Source: a virus | Virus record (IMG/VR): IMGVR_UViG_3300005264_000098 | Span: 1 to 24,505 of that record | Direction: 5' to 3' (one strand) | DNA: 24,505 bases | The notes under the pieces: generated by a model | Databases searched by the model: none | What the model saw: the letters and a program-made list of their open reading frames with translations, nothing else | What the model was told of the DNA's origin: nothing | Position numbers and translations under genes: made by a program | Shown here: positions 1-6,742 of the stretch, piece after piece | Position numbering within the stretch: the stretch's first letter is position 1 | How the letters are laid out: each line of letters begins with the position of its first letter

Positions 1-2
1 AC

Positions 3-308
3 AGGCAACTTAAAAGTTGGAGGAAATCTAAAAAAGGTAAAAGACAGCTTAGGCGTAATATTAACAAATGCCGTGAAAATACTCCCAAAAGAAAATTTAC
101 GTGCGCTTACTGTAATAAGTCTGTTATTACAAAACATCCAACAAAGAAATTCTGTTCGATTAAATGCAGAGATGCAATATCTGGAAAAATTAAAAAAGAA
201 TGTATTATGTGCGGAGAATTTTTCTGGACAAAACCACATAAAACAAGAGAAACTCAAACTTGTGGTTACAGGTGTGGATGGGAATTACGCAGAAGCAAAA
301 GTATATAA
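3..308 (+). CDS. C-terminal double zinc finger of an HNH-type homing endonuclease (5' partial), probably intein-borne
   Basis: Reading the plus strand from base 3 gives an open frame that enters from the left edge and stops at TAA 306-308. It is rich in Lys and Arg. It carries paired cysteines in a regular order: TCAYC, FCSIKC, ECIMC, TCGYRC, that is, two fingers of CxxC followed by CxxxC. This pattern is common at the C-terminus of phage HNH homing endonucleases, where it binds DNA; that is family knowledge. The frame starting at GTG 73 covers the same bases but gives non-descript sequence until about base 289, so I think frame 3 is the real coding frame up to about base 290-300. There it meets the intein C-terminal block, which lies one base out of register. 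It could be the tail of an endonuclease inserted in a terminase intein, frameshifted by one base, or a separate endonuclease gene overlapping a split intein half. The nuclease domain lies outside the window. Confidence 0.55.
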   Translation, partial: RQLKSWRKSKKGKRQLRRNINKCRENTPKRKFTCAYCNKSVITKHPTKKFCSIKCRDAISGKIKKECIMCGEFFWTKPHKTRETQTCGYRCGWELRRSKSI

Positions 309-453
309 TTTGACAACTGAACAATCAGGAATGTATTATGCAAATGGAATTCTTGTTTCAAATACGGATTTGGAAGATCATATAATGGATTCATTACGAT
401 ATCTTCTGGCAAGAAAATTAACTACATTTAAAAGACGAAAAGTGAGGAATTAA
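73..453 (+). CDS. terL: Terminase large subunit, C-terminal end, preceded by an intein C-terminal splice block (partial)
   Basis: The frame ending at TAA 451-453 is open to the left edge. A GTG at 73 is its first usable start codon, but I do not believe that start, because bases before about 289 read as junk here and as a zinc finger in frame 3. From 295 the protein shows a typical intein end (VYNL, then MYYANGILVSN) followed by Thr at +1. After the junction come TDLEDHIMDSLRYLL and a basic tail. This matches the last helix of the large terminase, where an Asp before SLRY is expected to be the final metal-binding residue of the RNase H-like nuclease that cuts packaged DNA. The intein therefore interrupts the gene just before an essential catalytic residue, a favoured intein position. 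The gene precedes the portal gene, as terminase usually does. The terminase identity is fairly secure; the exact N-terminal limit of the real product is not. Confidence 0.65.
   Translation: MKILPKENLRALTVISLLLQNIQQRNSVRLNAEMQYLEKLKKNVLCAENFSGQNHIKQEKLKLVVTGVDGNYAEAKVYNLTTEQSGMYYANGILVSNTDLEDHIMDSLRYLLARKLTTFKRRKVRN
295..363 (+). other. Intein C-terminal splice block (blocks F and G) inside the terminase gene
   Basis: Codons 295-363 encode AKVYNLTTEQ then SGMYYANGILVSN. The pattern VY(D/N)LT, about ten residues, then ANGILVxN is the hallmark of intein C-termini. The predicted cut is after Asn 361-363, with Thr (364-366) as the first extein residue. Thr, Ser or Cys is required at that site, so the chemistry is plausible. 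The penultimate residue is Ser instead of the usual His, which is unusual but known in some inteins. Confidence 0.7.
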
Positions 454-454
454 A

Positions 455-691
455 ATGTCCCCTAGATTAACTGCTCAAGATAAACAATGGCAAAGGGAAT
501 CAGATGCACACACTCTTGCACAGGCAGAAGAAATTAAGTCAAGTCCTGGTAGAATGAAAGGTGCGATTAAAGAAGCAAAAGTAATGGCAAAAAGAACTGA
601 GCAACAGGCTAAAGCAATGAACAAAGTTGCCACTGGCGGTATGACTACTCGAAGCAACACAAAGTTGCCTATTCATAAAAAACGGAAATAG
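455..691 (+). CDS. Small basic protein of unknown function between terminase and portal
   Basis: This 78-residue protein starts one base after the terminase stop, with AGTGAGG placed upstream as ribosome binding site. It is very hydrophilic and Lys/Arg/Gln-rich, with a predicted helical middle (SPGRMKGAIKEAKVMAKR) and a basic tail ending KLPIHKKRK. No catalytic motif, signal peptide or membrane segment is visible. Small basic proteins of this kind are common between terminase and portal genes in phages, and no function is established that I can name. Its position would fit a DNA-binding packaging accessory or a minor head protein, but that is only context. It is followed after nine bases by the portal gene, so the two are probably co-transcribed and co-translated. 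I am confident that it is a gene and not confident of any role. Confidence 0.75.
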   Translation: MSPRLTAQDKQWQRESDAHTLAQAEEIKSSPGRMKGAIKEAKVMAKRTEQQAKAMNKVATGGMTTRSNTKLPIHKKRK

Positions 692-700
692 GAGATAAAA

Positions 701-2218
701 ATGCCTGATACTACTATTAAAGAAGCGGATCGACTTGATCCAAATTCCGCAGATACAGTCAATCCTGAGTATACAAAAGTAAAGGATTCATGGGCACGAG
801 TACGAGACTGTATGGATGGCGAAGATGTGATAAAGTCCAAAAAGGAACTTTACCTACCAAGACCTTCTGGAATGGCAGGTGAGTATGAAAGTGCTTATGA
901 TAGTTACATTGAAAGGGCACATTTCCCATTGGTTGTTTCTTATGCATTATCCGGTGCTTTAGGAATTGTTATTACAAAATTACCTGAATTCAATGTTCCA
1001 AAAGAACTTGAATATATTCTAAAAACTGCAACTAAGGATGGAAAATCACTCCAACAACTATTTCTGGATGTTGTAATTGAAATTTTTCAGACAGGTCGGG
1101 TTCCATTATTGGTTGATGTTTTACCGGAAAAAAATGAATTTAGATTTGTGCAATATAAAGCAGAAGAATTTGTTAATTGGAAAACTGCTGTTGTTGCTGA
1201 TGAGAAAAACTTAATTCTTGGTGTATTGAAAGAAACTAAACCAGCATCTGACGATATCTTTTCTCACGAAACTGATGATGTTTATCGTGTACTGTCCTTA
1301 GACCCACAGGGTAAGTATTCTTCAAGATTATTTACAGAGGGGCAAGAATTATTGGAGTGGGCGGCAACCCCAAGTTATCTTGGAAAAACGATGGATGAAA
1401 TCCCATTATTTCTTGCGGGTTCAATTAATAACAGTTTTGACATGCAACCCATCCCATTAATTTCAGTAGCGAATTGTTCAGTCCAAATTTATCGAAAAGA
1501 AGCAGATTTAGCAAATTCCGAATATCTATCTTGTAACCCCACCCTATGCCTTGTTGGTGCAACAAATGATGAAGATTTACCAAATGTCGTAGGTTCATCT
1601 GTAATGATCGTGTTGCCAAATGAACAAGCAAGGGTATTTTACACTCAAACTGACACAGCCGCATTACAGCATGTATCAAATCATATTACAGCATTATATG
1701 AAGAAGCAATCCGACATGGCGTAGCAATATTGGATGCTCGAAAAGGTGTTGAGGCGGCGGAATCATTAAGAATACGTCAATCAACACAAAGTGCATCAAT
1801 TTACTCTGTTTACCTTGCCGCCATGAATGCAATCAAAGAAGGATTGATATTGATGAGTAGATGGGCTGGATACAATGAAGAGGATGTCATTCTTGACGCT
1901 CCGTCTTCACTTACTCAAGGTATCCCAGATTCCAGTATTCTTAAAGAAGTTATCGAAGGGTACAATGTCGGTGTTGTTCCGCTTAATGTTATTCATCGTT
2001 ATATGGTTTACTCTGGATTACTTGATCAAACAGTTGGTTTTGAGGATTATCTACTTTTACTTAAAGAAAACCAACCTGAAAATCAAGAAGATGGAGTAAC
2101 ATCTATTACAGATAAAGACGGAAAGGTAATTACTGATTCGAAAACAAAAGCAAAACAAGAAAAAACACAGTCTGAAAAAGCTATTAAAATTTCAGAAGGT
2201 GCGGAAGACCAAACATAA
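701..2218 (+). CDS. Portal protein (DUF4055-type)
   Basis: The 505-residue product starts at ATG 701 after TAGGAGATAAAA. Residues 50-55 read LYLPRP, followed by YDSYIERAHFP, then a hydrophobic helix (VVSYALSGALGIVITKLP) and later FQTGRVPLLVDV near residue 130. This order (YLPRP, Y-x-x-YIERA, a GALG helix, GR-x-P-LLVD) is what I know from the DUF4055 family of phage portal-like proteins. The portal forms the dodecameric ring at one vertex through which DNA enters and leaves and to which the neck binds. The length of about 500 residues is normal for portals. The C-terminus (after about residue 460) is a charged Lys/Glu/Gln-rich tail, as in many portals. It follows the terminase and precedes the scaffold, the standard packaging order. 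No frameshift is seen. Confidence 0.85.
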   Translation: MPDTTIKEADRLDPNSADTVNPEYTKVKDSWARVRDCMDGEDVIKSKKELYLPRPSGMAGEYESAYDSYIERAHFPLVVSYALSGALGIVITKLPEFNVPKELEYILKTATKDGKSLQQLFLDVVIEIFQTGRVPLLVDVLPEKNEFRFVQYKAEEFVNWKTAVVADEKNLILGVLKETKPASDDIFSHETDDVYRVLSLDPQGKYSSRLFTEGQELLEWAATPSYLGKTMDEIPLFLAGSINNSFDMQPIPLISVANCSVQIYRKEADLANSEYLSCNPTLCLVGATNDEDLPNVVGSSVMIVLPNEQARVFYTQTDTAALQHVSNHITALYEEAIRHGVAILDARKGVEAAESLRIRQSTQSASIYSVYLAAMNAIKEGLILMSRWAGYNEEDVILDAPSSLTQGIPDSSILKEVIEGYNVGVVPLNVIHRYMVYSGLLDQTVGFEDYLLLLKENQPENQEDGVTSITDKDGKVITDSKTKAKQEKTQSEKAIKISEGAEDQT

Positions 2219-2221
2219 AAC

Positions 2222-2262
2222 GGAACCTTGAGGGTTCTATAACTGAAGTTCTGGGAACTTCA
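2222..2262 (+). promoter_or_regulatory. Two adjacent hairpins in the portal-scaffold gap
   Basis: The 61-base gap holds two stem-loops. The first is GAACC (2223-2227) with GGTTC (2233-2237), a weak stem with a five-base loop. The second is stronger: TGAAGTTC (2244-2251), loop TGG, GAACTTCA (2255-2262), a perfect eight-base stem. There is no T-run after either, so they are not classic intrinsic terminators. They sit just upstream of the AAGGAG of the scaffold gene and may mark an RNA processing or stability site before a highly expressed gene. Confidence 0.5.
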
Positions 2263-2279
2263 CAATTAAGGAGAAACAC

Positions 2280-3047
2280 ATGCCAGATTTTACATTTATC
2301 GAGGATAAGGAAGTTAGAGAAAAAGTCGAAGACATGCACAAACTTGAAGTTGATGAATTGACTATCAATCTAACAAACAAGGCTAAAGCTGATCAAGAAG
2401 AATCTGAAAAAGGTTTAAAAACAAAAAATGCAGAAATTTTGGATGAGAAGAAAATTCTTCAAGAAGCCGCAAAACTTTTTGAGGGGGTTGATCCAGAAGC
2501 CGCAAAAGCCGCATTAGAATTTCACGAAAAAAATAAAGATGCGGAATTTCTAAAAGACGGAACAATTGATGAATTAATTGAGAAAAAAACTTCCACTCTT
2601 AAATCTGATCATGAAGCGGCCCTTACTGATCTAAATGGAAAATTTGATGAAGCTTCTGCAAAAGGAACACTTTATCAAAATCTTTATGAATCAAAAGTTA
2701 TTGATGATGGTATTCGTGCTGAAGCTGTTAGAGCAGGAGTTCAACCTGCCGCAATTGAAGATGTCCTTATGCGAGGTCGTGGTGTTTTTTCTCTTGGCGA
2801 AGATAAACAAATTGAAGCAAGAGATGGTGAAGGTAAGTTGGCAAAAACAAAAGATGATAAAGTTCTGACTACAAAAAATTGGATCGAAGGACTCAAAGAG
2901 TCCTCTCCTCATTACTGGCCCAGTTCTGAAGGTGCTGGTGCACATGGTGGTGATGGCGGTCCTGATTCAGATCGTACAGCTAAATTGAAAGCAGCGGCTG
3001 ATAGTGGGAATATGACTGAGTATAGAAGGTTAAGAGCTTTGAAGTAA
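2280..3047 (+). CDS. Head scaffolding protein
   Basis: This 255-residue protein starts at ATG 2280, with AAGGAG nine bases upstream. It is highly charged and mostly helical, with long Glu/Lys/Ala stretches suggesting a coiled coil over about residues 10-130. The middle (residues about 140-170) reads VIDDGIRAEAVRAGVQPAAI, and the end has SPHYWPSS followed by a Gly-rich linker and a short basic helix (YRRLRALK). This layout, in particular the W-P-S motif before a glycine-rich stretch, is what I associate with phage scaffolds. A basic helix at the C-terminus is where P22-type scaffolds bind coat protein. Scaffold guides coat assembly into a procapsid and is then removed. Its place between portal and major capsid fits, and no head protease gene is visible nearby, which fits a P22-like head. 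Family membership by sequence is moderate; the role by context is good. Confidence 0.75.
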   Translation: MPDFTFIEDKEVREKVEDMHKLEVDELTINLTNKAKADQEESEKGLKTKNAEILDEKKILQEAAKLFEGVDPEAAKAALEFHEKNKDAEFLKDGTIDELIEKKTSTLKSDHEAALTDLNGKFDEASAKGTLYQNLYESKVIDDGIRAEAVRAGVQPAAIEDVLMRGRGVFSLGEDKQIEARDGEGKLAKTKDDKVLTTKNWIEGLKESSPHYWPSSEGAGAHGGDGGPDSDRTAKLKAAADSGNMTEYRRLRALK

Positions 3048-3076
3048 AAAGTAACATTTTATTTTTAACTATTATA

Positions 3077-3090
3077 TGTTATAATATAAT
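3077..3090 (+). promoter_or_regulatory. Candidate extended -10 promoter upstream of the homing endonuclease
   Basis: TG-T-TATAAT (3077-3085) is a perfect extended -10 element and a second TATAAT overlaps it at 3085-3090. The -35 region 17 bases upstream (TTTTAT) is poor, which an extended -10 can tolerate. It lies in an AT-rich stretch directly after the scaffold stop and before the endonuclease, so it could drive the endonuclease and perhaps the capsid gene. AT-rich DNA gives many chance matches, so confidence is limited. Confidence 0.35.
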
Positions 3091-3098
3091 TTTAATAT

Positions 3099-3157
3099 GA
3101 GAGGGATAGGGTCGCTCCTGAACAATAATCAACTCAATTATTTTCCCTCTCTAATTT
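3099..3157 (+). terminator. Long-loop hairpin in the endonuclease leader
   Basis: GAGAGGGA (3099-3106) pairs with TCCCTCTC (3144-3151), an eight-base perfect stem with a 37-base loop, followed by TAATTTTTA. It could work as a weak intrinsic terminator or attenuator between scaffold and endonuclease, or be a structured 5' leader of the endonuclease mRNA made from the candidate promoter just upstream. The loop is long for a standard terminator. Confidence 0.35.
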
Positions 3158-3184
3158 TTATGAGTTCTTAAATGGAGATTTAAA

Positions 3185-4618
3185 ATGCCCGCTAAACTTA
3201 CATCTTTAGAGTTTATTCAAAGAGCCACTAAAATTCACAAGAATTTGTATATTTATTCAAACTCAATTTATAGTGGTATGCATAAAAAATTAATTATTAT
3301 CTGTTATAAACATGGGGAATATTTACAATCTCCTGCAAATCATTTAGCAGGTAAAGGGTGTCCTAAGTGTAAAAATGAAAAAACATCCATTAGGTGCAAA
3401 CATTCCACATTAGATTTTATAACTAAAGCTCAAAAAATTCATGACGGTGTGTATGATTACTCCCAAGTTGTGTATAAGTTAGATAATCAGAAAATTACTA
3501 TATTATGTAAAGAACACGGGGAATTTACACAATCACCCCGATCGCATCTAAGCGGAAATGGGTGTCCTAAATGTGCTGGATTTAATTTGTCCACTGATGA
3601 ATTTGTGGAACAAGCAAATTTATTACATTCAAAGAAATATAAATATAGTAAGTTTAACTACACAAAATCAAAAACTCAGTCATTTATAATTTGCCCTATA
3701 CATGGGGAATATTTACAATCTCCTGAAGTACATTTACGAGGAAGTGGATGTCCTAAGTGTGTAGGACAAATTTCTAAGGAGGAAGTTCAGGTAGTTGATT
3801 TTTTAAAGTCCTTAAATGTTAAAGTTAAAACCAATAATAGAAGTATTATTGCTCCTAAAGAATTAGATATAGTATTGCCTGATTATAAAATTGCAATAGA
3901 ATACAATGGACTATACTGGCATTCTTCAGCAATTCCCAATTTTGATAAATATCATTTAAAAAGGAAGACTGAACTCTGCCAAAAGAAAGGATACAGATTA
4001 ATTCATATTTTTAGTGATGATTGGAAATTTAAAAAAGATATTATCAAATCAATTTTACGGAGTGTTGTAGATAAAATTGAATCGAAAATATTTGCGAGAA
4101 AATGTCATTGTAAATTAATTGATAAAAATAAAGCAAAAAAATTTCTAATAAAAAACCATATTCAGGGGTATGTAATAAGTTCTATGCATTTTGGTTTATT
4201 TTTCCAAAATAAACTGTTACAAGTTATGTCCTTTAAAAAAGATAAAGACTCGTTCAATCTTGTTCGATTTGCGTCCTGTTTAAATAGTCAAGTAATTGGT
4301 GGAGCAAGTAAATTATTTAAGCATTTTCAAAGAAGTGTTGAATTTTGTTCTGTGTATACGTTTGCGGATTTATCTACTTTTTCAGGAAAATTGTATAGTA
4401 TTCTTGGGTTTACAAAAGTAAAAGAAATTTTAATTGATTATTCGTATGTCTATCAAGGAAGACGTAGACATAAGTTTGGATTTCGTAGAAAAAGACTCAA
4501 ATCATTATTGAGTAATTTTGATGCAACTAAATCTGAATTATGGAATACTCGAAATAACTATATCTATAGAATTTATGATTGTGGAAAAACAAAGTATGAG
4601 TTTAAAGAAATATGTTGA
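3185..4618 (+). CDS. Free-standing homing endonuclease: three DUF723-type zinc ribbons and a Vsr-like nuclease (EDxHD family)
   Basis: This 477-residue protein starts at ATG 3185 after TGGAGATTT. Residues 1-192 hold three repeats (from about residues 10, 78 and 140), each ending in the exact spacing C-x2-H-x15-C-x2-C: C40/H43/C59/C62, C108/H111/C127/C130, C170/H173/C189/C192, with HGE(Y/F)xQSP and HLxGxGCPKC conserved. Residues about 205-275 hold the nuclease core: ELDIVLPDYKIAIEYNGLYWH, then YHLKRKTELC and HIFSDDW. This matches the Vsr-like homing endonucleases described with fractured phage genes. The last 200 residues (with GGASKLFKHFQ, TFADLSTFSG and YRIYDCG) are a conserved C-terminal region of the same proteins. 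Such enzymes cut a specific site in an allele lacking them and spread by repair. The gene is intergenic, the flanking scaffold and capsid genes are intact, and its DNA looks more AT-rich than theirs, so it is probably a mobile insertion. Confidence 0.85.
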   Translation: MPAKLTSLEFIQRATKIHKNLYIYSNSIYSGMHKKLIIICYKHGEYLQSPANHLAGKGCPKCKNEKTSIRCKHSTLDFITKAQKIHDGVYDYSQVVYKLDNQKITILCKEHGEFTQSPRSHLSGNGCPKCAGFNLSTDEFVEQANLLHSKKYKYSKFNYTKSKTQSFIICPIHGEYLQSPEVHLRGSGCPKCVGQISKEEVQVVDFLKSLNVKVKTNNRSIIAPKELDIVLPDYKIAIEYNGLYWHSSAIPNFDKYHLKRKTELCQKKGYRLIHIFSDDWKFKKDIIKSILRSVVDKIESKIFARKCHCKLIDKNKAKKFLIKNHIQGYVISSMHFGLFFQNKLLQVMSFKKDKDSFNLVRFASCLNSQVIGGASKLFKHFQRSVEFCSVYTFADLSTFSGKLYSILGFTKVKEILIDYSYVYQGRRRHKFGFRRKRLKSLLSNFDATKSELWNTRNNYIYRIYDCGKTKYEFKEIC

Positions 4619-4662
4619 CTTATTGATTTTTATGATTTATTTATAGATAGTATAAGTAAGAA

Positions 4663-4687
4663 GGAGTTTCTGGGAAACTCCATTTTT
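4663..4687 (+). terminator. Intrinsic terminator-like hairpin after the homing endonuclease
   Basis: GGAGTTTC (4663-4670), loop TGG, GAAACTCC (4674-4681) form a perfect eight-base stem followed by ATTTTT. This fits a Rho-independent terminator for the endonuclease, although readthrough to the capsid gene would be needed if no promoter lies downstream. The core TTCTGGGAA is the same as in the hairpin at 2244-2262. Confidence 0.6.
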
Positions 4688-4782
4688 GAATGCCTTGGGG
4701 GCTGAGAAAACAATTTTAAAAGTTTTTACGGCTCCTTTTCTTTTAAGGGAGCAAAATTTAATTCCTAAAAAGGAGAAAAACA
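4688..4782 (+). promoter_or_regulatory. Leader of the major capsid gene, with a second small hairpin
   Basis: This stretch contains GCTCC (4731-4735) pairing with GGAGC (4748-4752) over a T-rich loop, followed by a clean AAGGAG ribosome binding site ahead of ATG 4783. I see no open frame in it and no convincing -10/-35 pair. A TTGACT at 4615-4620 overlaps the endonuclease stop, but no good -10 lies at the right distance. It is probably the untranslated leader of a strongly translated capsid mRNA. Confidence 0.35.
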
Positions 4783-5958
4783 ATGGCAAATATTTGGGAA
4801 CACCCTAGTATAATCGCAGCAGAAGCATTAACTCATCTTGAGGATGCTCTCGTAATCGCACCCCTTTGTGCTAAAGATAAAACAAGTGACTTTACCAACA
4901 AATCAAATGGTTGGAAAGTTGGAGATTCGGTATCTTTTAGAACTAACGGTGAGTACGCAGTTGATGAATTTTCATCTACTATTTCAACTCAGCCTATCAG
5001 TTCATCCACCCGATCAATGACAATTGAAAAACACTATGATATTTCTGTGGAAGTAACTGCAAGAGAATCAGCTCTTGATCTTGATTCTTTTGTTGATCAG
5101 GTTATTCGTCCAGCAACTTATAAACTTGCTGAAAAAGTTGATACCCATGTCGGTACAAAACTTCTTCAGGGAGCAGGTGCTTATTATAGTACTGGACTTT
5201 TTAATGATGCTGCTGATATTGCACAGGCAAGAAAAACGGCGATTCTGCAACAGTTGGCAATGAATCGTTTTTGCTTGGTCGATCTTGATCTTGAAGCAAC
5301 TCTCCTGGGTCAGACATGGTTTAATCAGTCTCAGACTCGTGGTGGAGATGGTGAAAGAACTCTGCGTAATGCTGAAATGGGTCGTGTTATGGGCATGGAC
5401 TGGTATTCCAGTATTGCATTCCCAACCGAAGCATCAGCTTCAACAGTCGGTACTTATGTATCTACTACTGATAATGCCGCTGGAGCCAATAATAAAATTG
5501 GCGATAGCGTTCTTGTAACTGATGGTTGTGGTGCAAGCGCGTTAACTCTTGTTGCTGGCGATAGAATTATGATAGCCGGTGTCCGTAGACCTTTGATTTG
5601 TACTGACACAGTTGCAAATGCAGGTTCTGGCGGATCAACTACATTGAATCTTACTCTCCAAGACCCAATTACAGAAGTAATTCCTGATGGTGCCGCAGTA
5701 ACAGTTATTGCATCTGGTAAAGATGTTCAGCATCATGGTGTTATCATGGATGATCGCTCTCTTGCTGTTGCATTTCCAATGCTTGATCTTCCTGAAGATC
5801 GTGTTGCGGCAACTGCTTCCAATAACGGCGTTAGTATTCGTATCGTTAAAGGTTATGATCTGTCCTCTAAGACAACTACTATGTCTCTTGATTTGCTTGT
5901 TGGTGCTTTTGCTCTCGATCCAAGACGTATCACTCTTGTTGGAGACAAAACTGCTTAA
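4783..5958 (+). CDS. Major capsid protein, P22 coat (gp5)-like
   Basis: This 391-residue protein starts at ATG 4783 after AAAAGGAGAAAAA. It opens IWEHPSIIAAEALTHLED, then LVIAPLCAKDKTSDF, GDSVSFRTNGEY, and about residue 110 VIRPATYKLAEKVDTHVG. This pattern (IIAxEAL near the start, a GDxVxFR strand, then the helix xxPAxxKLAxKVDxxVG) is the signature of the P22 coat protein family, which has the HK97 fold and builds the icosahedral shell. Length is within the family's usual 350-430 residues. The middle (about 230-310) is Gly/Ser/Thr/Val-rich beta sequence and probably forms an inserted beta domain. The gene is preceded by scaffold, with the endonuclease inserted between, and followed by small head genes. 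It has a more even codon choice than the endonuclease gene, as expected for a highly expressed gene. Confidence 0.9.
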   Translation: MANIWEHPSIIAAEALTHLEDALVIAPLCAKDKTSDFTNKSNGWKVGDSVSFRTNGEYAVDEFSSTISTQPISSSTRSMTIEKHYDISVEVTARESALDLDSFVDQVIRPATYKLAEKVDTHVGTKLLQGAGAYYSTGLFNDAADIAQARKTAILQQLAMNRFCLVDLDLEATLLGQTWFNQSQTRGGDGERTLRNAEMGRVMGMDWYSSIAFPTEASASTVGTYVSTTDNAAGANNKIGDSVLVTDGCGASALTLVAGDRIMIAGVRRPLICTDTVANAGSGGSTTLNLTLQDPITEVIPDGAAVTVIASGKDVQHHGVIMDDRSLAVAFPMLDLPEDRVAATASNNGVSIRIVKGYDLSSKTTTMSLDLLVGAFALDPRRITLVGDKTA

Positions 5959-6003
5959 CAGTAATTTACATTATTCTTAATTGAATAAAAAGGAGATAAT
6001 ATT

Positions 6004-6222
6004 ATGAAGGTTTATAAAGATAATAAGGTCATGAACGCTGACAAAGAACAGATGGATATTGTTCTTGGAGCTGGATGGTCAAAAATTAAACCAGAATCAA
6101 AGGAAGTAAAAAAGGAAAAAGTAACAGTTGCTCCTGCCATTAGAGAAGAGCCTGTTACTGAAGCCAAACCTGCTTCCCCGAAACCTAAAAAAATCCGTAA
6201 AGCTACTCCTAAGAAATCATAA
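6004..6222 (+). CDS. Small Lys/Pro-rich protein after the capsid gene
   Basis: The 72-residue protein starts at ATG 6004 with AAGGAGATAAT upstream. The first 25 residues (MKVYKDNKVMNADKEQMDIV then LGAGWSKI) look like a small folded motif seen in many short phage proteins that follow the capsid gene. The rest is a disordered, low-complexity tail of Lys, Pro, Glu and Ala ending KKIRKATPKKS. No catalytic motif or membrane segment is visible. A minor head or decoration role would fit its position, but nothing in the sequence proves it. The next gene starts eleven bases later with its own AGGGGG ribosome binding site. Confidence 0.7.
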   Translation: MKVYKDNKVMNADKEQMDIVLGAGWSKIKPESKEVKKEKVTVAPAIREEPVTEAKPASPKPKKIRKATPKKS

Positions 6223-6232
6223 GGGGGTTTAA

Positions 6233-6742
6233 ATGTCTTTAAATGCCACCATAAGTGCAACGGATGCAAATTCATATGTGACTCAAGAAGAGGCAAATAC
6301 CTATTTTTCAGATCGGGTACATGCCTCTGATTGGGAAGATTTTGAATATAAAGATGAAGTATTAATTACATCTTCCCAGATGTTGGATTGGTATATAAAT
6401 TGGAAAGGTTTCCGGGCATCTACAACTCAAAGTATGCTGTGGCCTCGAACAGATGTAATTCGTAGAGATAGTTCTGAAGTTGATGATGGCGTTATACCCA
6501 ATGAGGTAAAAGTTGCCGTGTATGAACTTGCTTTGTCTTCGCTTGATGAAGATAGAACAGGCGATAACGAATTAGCGGGAATTGACCAGTTAAAAGCTGG
6601 CTCCCTTATGATCAAAGCATCCTCTACTGCTTTTGATGCTAAATCTACCGCTAAAGAGGCAATTCCTGAAAAAATTCACAGAATTTTATCTGATCTACGT
6701 GTTTTGGGTGGGGCAAGTGTTGTGAGGCTTTTAAGAGCATAA
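6233..6742 (+). CDS. Head-tail adaptor (DnaT-like / gp6-like connector)
   Basis: This 169-residue protein starts at ATG 6233 after AAGGGGG. It begins with NSYVTQEEANTYFSDR, continues with a Trp-rich helix (ASDWEDFEYKDEVLITSSQM), then MLWPRTDV and IPNEVKVAVYELAL. The order NSYVxxxEAxxYFxxR, Leu/Ile-rich helix, WPR, IPxxVxxAxYELA is what I know from the phage family labelled DnaT-like ssDNA-binding protein. That label is misleading: in phage structural operons these proteins are head-tail connectors that bind below the portal. Length of 150-180 residues is normal. It overlaps the next gene by one base (TAATG), which suggests coupled translation. Assignment to the adaptor family is good; the structural role comes from family knowledge and position. 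Confidence 0.75.
   Translation: MSLNATISATDANSYVTQEEANTYFSDRVHASDWEDFEYKDEVLITSSQMLDWYINWKGFRASTTQSMLWPRTDVIRRDSSEVDDGVIPNEVKVAVYELALSSLDEDRTGDNELAGIDQLKAGSLMIKASSTAFDAKSTAKEAIPEKIHRILSDLRVLGGASVVRLLRA

Noticed and set aside
73-290. The N-terminal part of the frame that starts at GTG 73
   Set aside because: It overlaps the zinc-finger frame, has no ribosome binding site and no family resemblance; only the part from about 289 looks like real protein.
3048-4782. A group I intron hosting the homing endonuclease
   Set aside because: The scaffold and capsid genes on both sides are complete, so no exon is interrupted, and I could not find convincing intron core elements.
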